A DNA stretch of 64,000 bases, taken from positions 33,923-97,922 of the forward strand of contig NZ_VDGG01000010.1 in assembly GCF_006861775.1 (NCBI RefSeq). The letters run 5' to 3'. Below, in pieces: positions 1 through 9,771 of this stretch. The translations under genes were made by a program, and so were the position numbers. Origin of the DNA: Psychrobacillus soli (lineage in GTDB: Bacteria; Bacillota; Bacilli; Bacillales_A; Planococcaceae). Under the pieces are notes generated by a model. It worked only from the letters and a program-made list of their open reading frames with translations, searched no databases and had not been told where the DNA came from. Each line of letters starts with the position of its first letter. The first letter of the stretch is position 1.

Positions 1-340
1 CTTTATGTTCAATGGCAGTGGCGTATGCTTCATTTAACTTTTGATCATTCACGAATTGTACATTAACACGATAACCCATTTCATTGGCATAGTGAACTAT
101 GGCAGAAGTCGTGTCAACAAAAAATGGATTATGAAGTGGTCCTGATAAAAGAGCAATGGTCTCGGTTTTATTTTGTACGAGAGAGCGTGCATGACCATTT
201 GGGACATAGTTTAAATCATGGATTGCTTTCATCACTTTATCAAAGGTAGGTTTTTTTACAAATTCCGGAGAATTTAGTACACGTGAAACCGTCGTTTGTG
301 AGACGCCTGCGTGTTTTGCTACGTCTTTGGATGATACCAA
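1..340 (-). CDS. LacI-family transcriptional regulator (N-terminal part, cut by the window edge)
   Basis: The reading frame starts at a TTG (338-340) placed 7 bases after a good AGGAGG site and runs off the left end of the window. The first residues form the LacI helix-turn-helix (SKDVAKHAGVSQTTVSRVLN), followed by the hinge segment (YVPNGHARSL) and the start of the periplasmic-binding-like sensor domain. Such proteins repress sugar or nucleoside operons and dissociate on effector binding. The effector cannot be inferred because the sensor domain and neighbouring operon lie outside the window. Confidence 0.9.
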   Translation of the reverse strand, partial: MVSSKDVAKHAGVSQTTVSRVLNSPEFVKKPTFDKVMKAIHDLNYVPNGHARSLVQNKTETIALLSGPLHNPFFVDTTSAIVHYANEMGYRVNVQFVNDQKLNEAYATAIEHK

Positions 341-454
341 AATAATCCCTCCTTATGTATGAAGTAATGTATAGTGATAACTATATAAGGAATCAGATAA
401 GATGACTACTAAAATTTATAATATATAAGATGAACGAGGAAGAGAGGATTACAA

Positions 455-1219
455 ATGTGTTTAATAAATTTTCAATTTCATGCACACCCAAACTATAAGT
501 TGATCGTAGTAGCAAATCGTGATGAGTTTTATGATAGGAAAACAGAGCCTGCACAATTTTGGCAAGATGCTCCGAATTTGTTGGCTGGTCGAGATTTAGT
601 AGGATTAGGAACTTGGCTAGGTATTACAAAAGAAGGGAAATTTGCGGCATTAACGAACTATCGCAATCCATCCGAAGTAAGTATTGGGAAGATTTCTCGT
701 GGTGAAATCGTACAAAATTTTTTGGTTGGTAGTTTTTCATCTGAAGAATATCTTCAATTTTTAGATAGGGACAAAGAAAAGTACAATGGTTTCAACTTGA
801 TTTTAGGTAATCCAGAAAAACTACATTATTATAATAATATCGAGGGAGAAATTAGAGAGATTGATCCTGGAACACATGGATTAAGCAATAAATTTTTGAA
901 TACATCGTGGCCAAAGGTAGTTAAGGGCAGAGAGGGTTTGAAAACATATAGTTCAAGTAAAAAGGAGCTAGATTTAGAAGAACTATTTGCAATCATGACG
1001 GATGCAGAAGTTGCTATAGATGAGGATCTACCAAATACAGGGGTAGGTATGGAACTCGAGCGAAATTTATCACCGTTATTTATCAAAATGTCTAATTACG
1101 GTACTCGTTGCTCCACTGTTATACTGGTGGATCATACTGATCGAGTAACTTTTACAGAACGTACATACGTGAATGGAGAATTTGCGAGTGATAAACGTTT
1201 TACTTTTCAACTCGTGTAA
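455..1219 (+). CDS. NRDE-family (TANGO2-like) protein
   Basis: The 254-residue product begins with Met-Cys and carries the family's signature ANRDEFYDR near residues 20-28, followed by the conserved stretch LLAGRDLVGLGTWLGI and ALTNYRNP. This is the NRDE/TANGO2 family, found from bacteria to humans. Its biochemical role is not settled; links to heme handling and an Ntn-hydrolase-like fold with Cys2 as nucleophile have been proposed. The ATG at 455 follows a purine-rich ribosome site. It stands alone, divergent from the LacI gene, and points toward the convergent tRNA cluster. Confidence 0.85.
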   Translation: MCLINFQFHAHPNYKLIVVANRDEFYDRKTEPAQFWQDAPNLLAGRDLVGLGTWLGITKEGKFAALTNYRNPSEVSIGKISRGEIVQNFLVGSFSSEEYLQFLDRDKEKYNGFNLILGNPEKLHYYNNIEGEIREIDPGTHGLSNKFLNTSWPKVVKGREGLKTYSSSKKELDLEELFAIMTDAEVAIDEDLPNTGVGMELERNLSPLFIKMSNYGTRCSTVILVDHTDRVTFTERTYVNGEFASDKRFTFQLV

Positions 1220-1238
1220 ATTAATACTGATTAATGGC

Positions 1239-1281
1239 AAAAAAAAATAACCGTTCTAAAGTGAAATACTTAGAAGGGTTA
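1239..1281 (-). terminator. Rho-independent terminator of the tRNA cluster
   Basis: On the minus strand a stem made of AACCCTTCTAAGT and ACTTTAGAACGGTT with a five-base loop is followed by a run of nine T. It lies just after the last tRNA gene (Gly). Confidence 0.8.
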
Positions 1282-1294
1282 ACAATTATAATAT

Positions 1295-1368
1295 TGGAGC
1301 GGGTGAAGAGAATCGAACTCTCATCATCAGCTTGGAAGGCTGAGGTTTTACCACTAAACTACACCCGC
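1295..1368 (-). tRNA. tRNA-Gly (TCC)
   Basis: The minus strand folds as a cloverleaf with acceptor GCGGGTG/CACCCGC, anticodon loop reading TCC, T-arm GTTCGATTC and an encoded CCA. It is the last gene of the five-gene cluster. Confidence 0.95.
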
Positions 1369-1374
1369 ATTATA

Positions 1375-1450
1375 TGGTGGCTCAGGACGGAATCGAACCG
1401 CCGACACAAGGATTTTCAGTCCTTTGCTCTACCGACTGAGCTACTGAGCC
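1375..1450 (-). tRNA. tRNA-Phe (GAA)
   Basis: Acceptor GGCTCAG/CTGAGCC, D-arm AGCTCAGTCGGTAGAGC, anticodon loop CTGAAAA (GAA), T-loop GTTCGATTC and an encoded CCA. Confidence 0.95.
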
Positions 1451-1491
1451 ACTACAGTTTGCACTAAACAGCGCATCACAAATCAAAAAAA

Positions 1492-1567
1492 TGGCGGTCC
1501 CGACCGGGATCGAACCGGCGATCTCCTGCGTGACAGGCAGGCATGTTAACCGCTACACCACGGGACC
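1492..1567 (-). tRNA. tRNA-Asp (GTC)
   Basis: Acceptor GGTCCCG/CGGGACC, anticodon loop CTGTCAC (GTC), T-loop GTTCGATCC and an encoded CCA. Confidence 0.95.
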
Positions 1568-1570
1568 ATT

Positions 1571-1647
<77 letters not shown>

Positions 1648-1682
1648 ACAATAATATAGGTAATGATTTAAAAAAGTAAAAA

Positions 1683-1775
1683 TGGAGGAGGAAGAGGGAT
1701 TCGAACCCCCGCGCGGTATGACCCGCCTGTCGGTTTTCAAGACCGATCCCTTCAGCCAGACTTGGGTATTCCTCC
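1683..1775 (-). tRNA. tRNA-Ser (TGA)
   Basis: A 93-nt class II tRNA with long variable arm, acceptor GGAGGAA/TTCCTCC, anticodon loop CTTGAAA (TGA) and encoded CCA. It is the first gene of the cluster Ser-fMet-Asp-Phe-Gly. Confidence 0.95.
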
Positions 1776-1819
1776 GTGATACTAATAATGTTTACTGATA
1801 CTTATTAGCGACATGTTTT

Positions 1820-1848
1820 ATTATATATTGTTTTTATAATAAATGCAA
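1820..1848 (-). promoter_or_regulatory. SigA-type promoter of the tRNA cluster
   Basis: On the minus strand TTGCAT (1843-1848) and a perfect TATAAT (1820-1825) are 17 bp apart, 45 bases before the tRNA-Ser gene. Confidence 0.75.
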
Positions 1849-1913
1849 CGTTTTTTTATAAAATAAAAATGAGGAGTTTATTTGTTTTAATTTGCCAAAT
1901 AAATTATATCGTT

Positions 1914-1938
1914 AAAAAAGCATCTCTACCCAGAGATG
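1914..1938 (-). terminator. Terminator of the acidic hypothetical gene
   Basis: The minus strand reads CATCTCT-loop-AGAGATG followed by C and six T, directly downstream of the stop codon at 1949. Confidence 0.8.
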
Positions 1939-1948
1939 CCATCTTAAT

Positions 1949-2590
1949 CTACTCATTTATAATTTCCTCAAAGCCTACCATATTATCCAGATGGCTGGCG
2001 ATCATAGCGATTATTGTACTTGCCTCTTCTTTTTTAAAGCTAAAGTTACTTTCGTCTTCGAAGAACTCGGAATCTTCCGTCCAGATACGGTTAACTCTTC
2101 GTAAAACGCCATCTCCATTAGCGCTATCAATGCCAAATTGATAAGTTACTTCAATCTTATCCTCAATTTGGAAAGCAGTAACTTCCGGAGTTTCCCACTC
2201 CACGTCAATTTCTTCAAGCGTAATTTCACCATCTAGCACTTCATATTCCTCTTCTAAATCATAATAATCGCCGTCATCCTCTTCCATAAATTCATGAAAG
2301 CTTTCATGAACAGCCTCTATTATATCCGTAATGTCATCTAACATAATTCTAATAGGTTGTTGGAGTATTGGATCAAAACTTTCTTCGTAAAATTCTTCAT
2401 TATGAGGGTCGAAAAGCAGTGTAAAGAAATATTCTCTTTCATCTTTATCAGTTTCGACAAAAAATTCAATTCGTGGATGTTTGGAAGCCTGGTTTATACT
2501 CATATGTCCACTTTTGTCATATTCCTCACAAATGGATTCCAATTGTTCTTGAAGCTCACTAGCTACTCTGTTAAACCATTCCATCGACAT
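1949..2590 (-). CDS. Acidic hypothetical protein
   Basis: I do not recognise this 213-residue protein. It is very acidic, with clusters such as EEDDGDYYDLEEEYE in the middle, and has no signal peptide, membrane segment or familiar motif. The N-terminal 30 residues look helical and amphipathic. The ATG at 2590 follows a GGAG site; an in-frame second ATG lies two codons later. It is a single gene with its own terminator, between the tRNA cluster and tlp. The acidity suggests a soluble adaptor or nucleic-acid mimic, but nothing in the sequence tests that. Confidence 0.7.
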   Translation of the reverse strand: MSMEWFNRVASELQEQLESICEEYDKSGHMSINQASKHPRIEFFVETDKDEREYFFTLLFDPHNEEFYEESFDPILQQPIRIMLDDITDIIEAVHESFHEFMEEDDGDYYDLEEEYEVLDGEITLEEIDVEWETPEVTAFQIEDKIEVTYQFGIDSANGDGVLRRVNRIWTEDSEFFEDESNFSFKKEEASTIIAMIASHLDNMVGFEEIINE

Positions 2591-2694
2591 GTCATCTCCG
2601 CCTCTTTTCTAGTATTTTTCCTCTTCTATCTTCTCCTAAATTGTTCATTTAATTCATGTTATTTTAACCATTTTTTTGTATTAATGATTATACT

Positions 2695-2723
2695 GAATAG
2701 TTTTAGTTTAGGTGGGCACGATA
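2695..2723 (+). promoter_or_regulatory. Candidate SigG forespore promoter for tlp
   Basis: GAATA at 2695-2699 and CACGATA at 2717-2723 are 17 bp apart, near the SigG pattern GHATR-N17/18-CATNHTA with one mismatch, 39 bases before the tlp start. In B. subtilis tlp is transcribed by SigG. Confidence 0.45.
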
Positions 2724-2762
2724 ATTCCGGTATGACCTTATTGGAAAAAAGGAGGAACTAAA

Positions 2763-2999
2763 ATGAGCAAAAATACACCAAAGCCAGATGATCGTTCAGA
2801 TAATGTAGAAAAGCTTCAAGATATGGTGAAGAATACAAAGGACAATATGGAAGCAGCTGAAGAATTAATGGCTTATACCAATGGTAGCGAAAAAGAGGCA
2901 ATCAAACAGAAAAATGAACGCCGTGAAGAGAGTCTTGAAGGCTTCCGAAAAGAAATTCTCGATGAAGAGAATGCACGAAAGAACGGTTATTCATCATAA
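2763..2999 (+). CDS. tlp: Small acid-soluble spore protein Tlp
   Basis: The 78-residue product matches the Tlp family over its whole length, including PDDRSDNVEKLQDMV near the start and the C-terminal ARKNGY. Tlp is a minor small acid-soluble protein packed into the spore core; the name (thioredoxin-like) is historical and there is no CxxC motif. A strong AGGAGG site precedes the ATG. The gene is monocistronic, with a SigG-like promoter and its own terminator, as expected for a forespore gene. Confidence 0.93.
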   Translation: MSKNTPKPDDRSDNVEKLQDMVKNTKDNMEAAEELMAYTNGSEKEAIKQKNERREESLEGFRKEILDEENARKNGYSS

Positions 3000-3006
3000 T
3001 TAGTAA

Positions 3007-3038
3007 AAAGATGGGGAAGAATTCTCCATCTTTTTTTA
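3007..3038 (+). terminator. Terminator of tlp
   Basis: AAAGATGGGGAAGAATTCTC can pair with the following CCATCTTTT, giving a stem that ends in a seven-T run. Confidence 0.75.
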
Positions 3039-3126
3039 ATTCCTTAACTTATTTCATTTATATGAACATATGTACTTCTTTTTTGGACAACATAAGAAGA
3101 CAAAAAAGTTGTCTGAGGTGATGTTC

Positions 3127-4659
3127 ATGATAATTGAAAGATCGTCTGATTGGAAAGAAGGTTTCATAAACAAATTAGAAAATCAGGAACCATGGGATAA
3201 TTGGACATTATACAATATGAGTTACGAAGTAGTAAAAGCAAACCTTATTGAGGAATTTTCTGGTCTGCAATCACCTAAATACTTACCAAACCTAACACCT
3301 TTAGCTCATCAATTAGAAGTAGCTGAAACGGTCATCTCTAGGATGAATGGTAAAGCAATTCTTGCGGATGAAGTTGGTCTCGGTAAAACGATAGAGGCGG
3401 GTTTGATATTGAAAGAATACCTCATCCGTGGGCTTGTGAAAAAAGTATTAATTTTGGCACCAGCCTCTTTGATCAATCAATGGGTTGAAGAATTGCACTA
3501 CAAGTTTTACATTCCCGCGATTGCTTTCAAAAAAAATACCCCAATCGATTACTACGATGTAGTTGTCATGAGTATGGATACAGCCAAAAAAAGCCCACAT
3601 AAAGAACTTATATATGCACAAAATTATGACATGATTATTATTGACGAAGCACATAAACTTAAAAACCATAAAACGAAAATTTACGAGTTTGTTCAAGGTT
3701 TGAAGAAAAAGTTTTGTTTGTTGTTAACGGCTACACCTGTTCAAAATAATGTGTTTGAACTATTTTATCTCATTTCTTTGCTTAAACCAGGACATCTCGG
3801 TAATTACGAAACGTTTCAATCCTCATTTTCCGCTAGTAAACATAGTCTAGAACATGATGAATACTTAAGAGAATTGGTCAATCAAGTAATGGTAAGAAAC
3901 AGAAGAGAAGAGACTGGTATTGAATGGACAAGTCGTCGTGTTCAAACAATTCCAATCGAGTTTACAAAGGAAGAAAGAGAAGTTTATGAGTTAATATTGG
4001 AGCTGAAAAATGTCTCCTCTGTTTTTTCAGGTGCATTTTCGATGATTACTTTGCAAAAGGAAATGTGTAGCAGTAAAGAAGCAACCTATTTGACGTTAAC
4101 TAAAATGCGTCAAAACTGTACCACGCAAGCAGAAATTGACTTCGTTGACGGCATTATTCAAAAACTAATGGCATTGGAAACGAATTCAAAAGCGGAAAAA
4201 GCGTATGAGATTATTTCCGAAGCAAACGATAAGGTCATTATCTTTACAGAATATAAAGCTAGCCAAGTTTACTTGCAATGGTATTTAAATTCTAAAGGTA
4301 TCACAAGTGTACCTTTCAACGGGCAGTTTAATAAGAGCAAAAGAGAATATATGAAGCATCTTTTTAAAGAAAAATTTCAAGTGCTAATCGCAACCGAGTC
4401 CGGTGGTGAAGGGATTAACCTCCAATTTTGTCATCACGTCATAAATTATGATTTACCTTGGAATCCAATGAAGCTAGAGCAGCGAATTGGACGCGTCCAT
4501 CGATTAGGACAAGAACATGACGTTCATATTTACAATTTAGCGATCGAAAATACGATTGAAAAAGATATATTGGAATTACTTTACGTTAAATTAGATGTCT
4601 TTGAAAAAGTAGTAGGGGAGCTGGACGATATTTTATCAACTTTAAAAAAAACAATTTGA
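3127..4659 (+). CDS. yqhH: SNF2-family helicase, YqhH type
   Basis: This is a DEAD/SNF2 superfamily II ATPase. Motif I (DEVGLGKTIEAG) lies near residue 80, the DEAH box near residue 173, motif III (LTATPVQNN) near 200, and motifs V and VI (GGEGINLQ, QRIGRVHRLGQ) near the C-terminus. RapA/YqhH-like enzymes remodel protein-nucleic-acid complexes; the substrate of YqhH is unknown. An upstream in-frame start exists at 3070, but the site GAGGTGA at 3115-3121 fits the ATG at 3127. The gene leads a two-gene operon with yqhG, as in B. subtilis. Confidence 0.85.
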   Translation: MIIERSSDWKEGFINKLENQEPWDNWTLYNMSYEVVKANLIEEFSGLQSPKYLPNLTPLAHQLEVAETVISRMNGKAILADEVGLGKTIEAGLILKEYLIRGLVKKVLILAPASLINQWVEELHYKFYIPAIAFKKNTPIDYYDVVVMSMDTAKKSPHKELIYAQNYDMIIIDEAHKLKNHKTKIYEFVQGLKKKFCLLLTATPVQNNVFELFYLISLLKPGHLGNYETFQSSFSASKHSLEHDEYLRELVNQVMVRNRREETGIEWTSRRVQTIPIEFTKEEREVYELILELKNVSSVFSGAFSMITLQKEMCSSKEATYLTLTKMRQNCTTQAEIDFVDGIIQKLMALETNSKAEKAYEIISEANDKVIIFTEYKASQVYLQWYLNSKGITSVPFNGQFNKSKREYMKHLFKEKFQVLIATESGGEGINLQFCHHVINYDLPWNPMKLEQRIGRVHRLGQEHDVHIYNLAIENTIEKDILELLYVKLDVFEKVVGELDDILSTLKKTI

Positions 4660-4670
4660 GGAGGATCAAT

Positions 4671-5453
4671 ATGTATCCACATCAAGTTCACGATTACTTA
4701 CAAAAATTTTTTAAAGAAAATAATTGTGAAATAGTACATGGTAATGAGCACTACATGACGGTTCAATTAACAGTTGATATGGATAAAAAAATTATGAATC
4801 GCCCTTTTCATTGGCAGTATATTGAAAATACAAATGGAATACCAGATCCTGTTCAATTAACTTTAATCACTGATCAAACCAAACTTAGTAAGAATATGAA
4901 AGGAGAAGTGGTGCATTTCGGTTCTCCTAGACTAAATCAGCTCTTTCAAACAACGAACAAGCTTGGTGCCTATGTACAAATGTATGAACGTGTATCAAAC
5001 AATTTGGAAACGAGACCTATTTTAACTCCGTGGCTAGGAGTGAATTATAAAGTATCGTATTATTGTGACCGAACGAAAGAAATGCTCTATTCATTAGGCA
5101 TTAATTTAATGACTGGCGAGGTTATAAATAGTTTCCAGGAATCGTTAGTGACGAAAGAATTGGATGCACAAAAGTCAGAAAGGGCATTTTTATTACCATA
5201 TATTATCAAGCCTCTTCGTGCGCTAGATAGGTTAGATGCTGTAATTGAAAATATAATCCAACAGGAAGATCACGCATGGGCGGAAGAAGCAAAAAGTAGA
5301 TGGCAAAAGGATCAAGCCATATTAGAACACTTTTACGAAGGAGTAGAAGACAAGCCGGAATGTTATGAGATGGAGAAAAGAGCAATGGAAGAACAATACG
5401 AAGCGAGGATTAAAATTGACGTAGTAAATGGTGGATTATTTTACATGAAATGA
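4671..5453 (+). CDS. yqhG: YqhG family protein
   Basis: The product matches the conserved Bacillus protein YqhG, especially HYMTVQLTVDMDKKIMNRPF near residues 30-50. Its function is unknown. The frame extends upstream to 4656, but the ATG at 4671 sits right behind GAGGAGG and is the real start. The ribosome site overlaps the stop codon of the helicase gene, so the two are translationally coupled, pointing to a shared job. In B. subtilis the pair lies beside gcvT; that neighbour is absent here. Confidence 0.85.
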   Translation: MYPHQVHDYLQKFFKENNCEIVHGNEHYMTVQLTVDMDKKIMNRPFHWQYIENTNGIPDPVQLTLITDQTKLSKNMKGEVVHFGSPRLNQLFQTTNKLGAYVQMYERVSNNLETRPILTPWLGVNYKVSYYCDRTKEMLYSLGINLMTGEVINSFQESLVTKELDAQKSERAFLLPYIIKPLRALDRLDAVIENIIQQEDHAWAEEAKSRWQKDQAILEHFYEGVEDKPECYEMEKRAMEEQYEARIKIDVVNGGLFYMK

Positions 5454-5498
5454 AAAAAGGTACTGCTAAGGGATTTCCCGTTAAGCAGTACCTTTTTT
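5454..5498. terminator. Bidirectional terminator between yqhG and gbsR
   Basis: A long stem (GGTACTGCT paired with AGCAGTACC) is flanked by six A on one side and six T on the other, serving both convergent genes. Confidence 0.85.
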
Positions 5499-5511
5499 CG
5501 GTTGATCAGTC

Positions 5512-6063
5512 TTATGAATCGCTTTCTGAATCGTTCATGATTGGGACGAGATCGAAAATCTTTTGGTCTTCAAAGACATCTACCAAACGTTCGAGCCACT
5601 CATAATAATTTTTAATGTATTTTAGTTTTTCGATATCGATTTGGACTTCTTTTTGTAATTCCTCACTAGCTGTCGGATCTATTGATAATTGCTCGAGTTC
5701 AGCTAATGATTTTTTTATCGCAACTAGATGAAGTGTAACGGATCTCCGCCATTTGATCGAAAACAGATCAATAAAGCTTTGGTACCAATCATCTGTTACT
5801 TTATATAAATCCTTTCGAACTCCTTTTTTCCAAGCGCGTTCGACTAATTTTAAATCAGACAAAGCTCTAACGGAAGTACTCATGCTTGTTTTACTCATCC
5901 CAAGCTTTTCCGTCATGTCATCTAATGTTAATGGTTCATTTTGAAAAAACATCATTCCGTACTGTCTACCTGCAGAAGGTACCAAACCGTACAGATGTAT
6001 ATTTTGTGCAATTGTCTCGATAATGCGTTCTCGTGCTTTTTCGAGTTTTTCATGACCTTCCAT
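5512..6063 (-). CDS. gbsR: GbsR/OpcR-type (MarR-like) repressor
   Basis: The 183-residue protein has the MarR-like winged helix of the GbsR family: residues 45-70 (LTLDDMTEKLGMSKTSMSTS) form the recognition region, followed by a wing (WKKGVRKDLYKV) and a helical C-terminal half. GbsR proteins sense choline or glycine betaine and repress choline oxidation and osmolyte-uptake genes. It is divergent from opuA with a shared palindrome in between, so it most likely controls that importer. Whether it corresponds to GbsR, OpcR or another paralogue cannot be decided from sequence alone. Confidence 0.8.
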   Translation of the reverse strand: MEGHEKLEKARERIIETIAQNIHLYGLVPSAGRQYGMMFFQNEPLTLDDMTEKLGMSKTSMSTSVRALSDLKLVERAWKKGVRKDLYKVTDDWYQSFIDLFSIKWRRSVTLHLVAIKKSLAELEQLSIDPTASEELQKEVQIDIEKLKYIKNYYEWLERLVDVFEDQKIFDLVPIMNDSESDS

Positions 6064-6159
6064 TTCCGTCTTCCCTCCACTGAAATCAGCTTCTCTTCAC
6101 TAAACTAGCCGACTTTATTAAATGTATTATATCCTTCGTTAAAAAGCAATTTTTTTCTT

Positions 6160-6193
6160 TATAGTTTGTACGGTTTTTACTGTACAAACTATA
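6160..6193. promoter_or_regulatory. Palindromic operator, likely GbsR-binding, over the opuA promoter
   Basis: Two perfect 12-base arms, TATAGTTTGTAC and GTACAAACTATA, are separated by 10 bases. A TATAAT hexamer at 6190-6195 overlaps the right arm, and TTGTAC at 6166-6171 lies 18 bp upstream, so a bound repressor would occlude the opuA promoter. The only regulator gene nearby is the divergent gbsR. Confidence 0.7.
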
Positions 6194-6279
6194 ATAAAAG
6201 TTATTACGGTTGTTTTGCAAACATATTACATATATAATAATTAGGTGTTCATTTAATATGAGCAGTTAGGAGTGTGTAT

Positions 6280-7533
6280 ATGAACGAACAAAGTATCAAG
6301 AAAAAAATCGTAGTAAAAGATACTACGAAAGTTTTCGGAAAGAACGTGAAGCGAGCAGTACAGCTTCTAAAAGAAGGAAAATCGAAAAGTGACATTTTAA
6401 AAGCAACTGGCGCAACAGTAGGTGTTAAAAATGTAACTTTTGATGTGAATGATGGGGAAATTTTTGTCATCATGGGACTGTCAGGAAGTGGGAAATCCAC
6501 TTTGGTTAGGATGTTAAATCGTTTAATCGATCCGACGGTGGGGCAGATTTTGCTAGATGGTGAAGACATTGTGCAGATGAGTAAAGAGCAGCTACGCGAA
6601 GTGAGACGAAAAAAAATAGGTATGGTTTTTCAAAATTTTGCTCTTTTTCCACATAAGACAATTGTTGAAAATACCGAATATGGTTTGGAAATCCAAGGAG
6701 TACCAAAAGATCAGCGCCGAATAAAAGCGATCGAATCTTTAAAACTTGTTGGTCTTGCTGGATATGAAGATCAATACCCGAACCAACTGAGCGGTGGAAT
6801 GCAACAACGCGTGGGACTTGCAAGAGCACTAGCCAATGATCCAGATATACTACTAATGGATGAAGCTTTCAGTGCACTAGATCCCCTTATTCGGAAAGAT
6901 ATGCAAAATGAACTCTTACAGCTTCATAGTGATATGGGAAAAACATTTATTTTTATCACCCATGACTTAGATGAAGCTCTTCGAATTGGAGATCGCATCG
7001 CATTGATGAAGGACGGAGAAATTGTTCAAATTGGAACGCCAGAAGAGATATTAATGAGTCCTTCCAATGAATACGTAGAACGTTTCGTCGAGGATGTGGA
7101 CTTAGCAAAAGTATTAACGGCAAGACATATTATGAAAAAAGCAGATACGATACAAGTGGACAGAGGACCTCGCGTTGCCCTTCGTTTAATGAAACAACTC
7201 GGAATTTCTTCTATATACGTTGTAGATAAAAGTAATCGTTTAATGGGAGCAGTAACTGCCCAAGATGCAGTAGCAGCTTCAGAAACAGATAAGTCACTAG
7301 AAGATGTCATAATTTCTAATCTACCGATGATTACACCAGATACTGTGTTGACTGAGCTTTTTGATGTTGTATCCACTGCATCCATTCCGGTAGCAGTTAT
7401 TAGTGAAGATCAAAAATTACTTGGAATTATTATTCGCGGTGTACTGATTGGTGCGTTATCGGGTGACAACCAGTTTATTAATAATGATGGAATAATTGAA
7501 CCAGCTGACCAAACGAATTCGGAGGTGGTATAA
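6280..7533 (+). CDS. opuAA: Glycine betaine ABC transporter ATP-binding protein OpuAA
   Basis: This is the ATPase of an OpuA/ProU osmoprotectant importer. It has Walker A GLSGSGKST near residue 65, the signature LSGGMQQRVGLARAL, Walker B ILLMDEAFSALD and, after residue about 280, two CBS domains that gate this family according to ionic strength. The N-terminal helix before the ABC domain is typical of OpuAA. The ATG at 6280 fits the AGGAG at 6268-6272; a GTG at 6274 is too close. It is the first gene of opuAA-opuAB-opuAC. Confidence 0.93.
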   Translation: MNEQSIKKKIVVKDTTKVFGKNVKRAVQLLKEGKSKSDILKATGATVGVKNVTFDVNDGEIFVIMGLSGSGKSTLVRMLNRLIDPTVGQILLDGEDIVQMSKEQLREVRRKKIGMVFQNFALFPHKTIVENTEYGLEIQGVPKDQRRIKAIESLKLVGLAGYEDQYPNQLSGGMQQRVGLARALANDPDILLMDEAFSALDPLIRKDMQNELLQLHSDMGKTFIFITHDLDEALRIGDRIALMKDGEIVQIGTPEEILMSPSNEYVERFVEDVDLAKVLTARHIMKKADTIQVDRGPRVALRLMKQLGISSIYVVDKSNRLMGAVTAQDAVAASETDKSLEDVIISNLPMITPDTVLTELFDVVSTASIPVAVISEDQKLLGIIIRGVLIGALSGDNQFINNDGIIEPADQTNSEVV

Positions 7534-7534
7534 G

Positions 7535-9285
<1,751 letters not shown>

Positions 9286-9296
9286 AAAGTATATAG

Positions 9297-9334
9297 AAAA
9301 GCTCATCATTCGTAACGGATGATGAGCTTTTTTT
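9297..9334 (+). terminator. Terminator of the opuA operon
   Basis: AAGCTCATCAT and ATGATGAGCTT form a strong stem followed by seven T. Confidence 0.88.
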
Positions 9335-9387
9335 GAATTAAAGGCAGTATGGGGATACAGTGTCGTAGTGAGCTCTATAAAGAGCCC

Positions 9388-9455
9388 GCTATATTTCCGC
9401 CGGGCGAGTGACGAGCCGCTACGTCGCTAACGCTCTTGCAGGGTCTCACACCGAC
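9388..9455. repeat. Fragment of the GC-rich dispersed palindromic element
   Basis: TTTCCGCCGGGCGAGTGACG and the following GAGCC resemble 63767-63791, with a GC content far above the flanks. It looks like a decayed piece of the element that is complete at 63745-63930. It lies in the 486-base gene-free gap after opuAC. Confidence 0.55.
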
Positions 9456-9489
9456 ATGCAAAATTCCAAAGTTATGTAGTTATTAATTA

Positions 9490-9645
9490 ATAAATTCCAA
9501 AGAATGGCTAAGGGAAATCAAAAAGCTATTGAAAGCAACTAATTTCAGTATGAAAGCAACTAAAATCAGCAGAAGAGCAACTAAATTGCCGATGAAAGCA
9601 ACTAATTTCTTACAATAGCAAGTTTACTTGGATTGAGACGACCAT
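9490..9645 (-). repeat. 21-bp phased repeat array (copy A, inverted orientation)
   Basis: The core GAAAGCAACT (with one variant, AGAGCAACT) ends at 9540, 9561, 9582 and 9603, an exact 21-bp period, with a degenerate fifth unit ending near 9623. Beyond the array, 9624-9642 is the complement of the leader (GTCGTCTCA-TCCAAGTAAAC) that precedes the other two copies, so the whole element is inserted in reverse orientation here. Confidence 0.85.
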
Positions 9646-9771
9646 GATTTGGACCCATTATAGGAATAATAGGTCGAAGAGCCCGCCGAACACGCCTGGT
9701 CGGCATCTACTCGACTAGTTTGTCGTTTCCATTTGCTAGATCGGACCAGAGACTGGCACTTTGGTCTTTTT

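Noticed and set aside
1234..1467. Open reading frame of 77 residues on the plus strand
   Set aside because: It lies across the tRNA-Gly and tRNA-Phe genes in antisense; the cloverleafs explain the sequence.
9530..9605. Whether the GAAAGCAACT repeats form a CRISPR array
   Set aside because: The conserved part is only about 10 bases and the period 21 bp, too short for CRISPR repeats and spacers, and no cas genes are present.
9745..9771. Terminator of the nucleobase permease at 9745-9771
   Set aside because: The stem GACCA-TGGTC has its T run on the plus strand, so it does not terminate the minus-strand permease gene.
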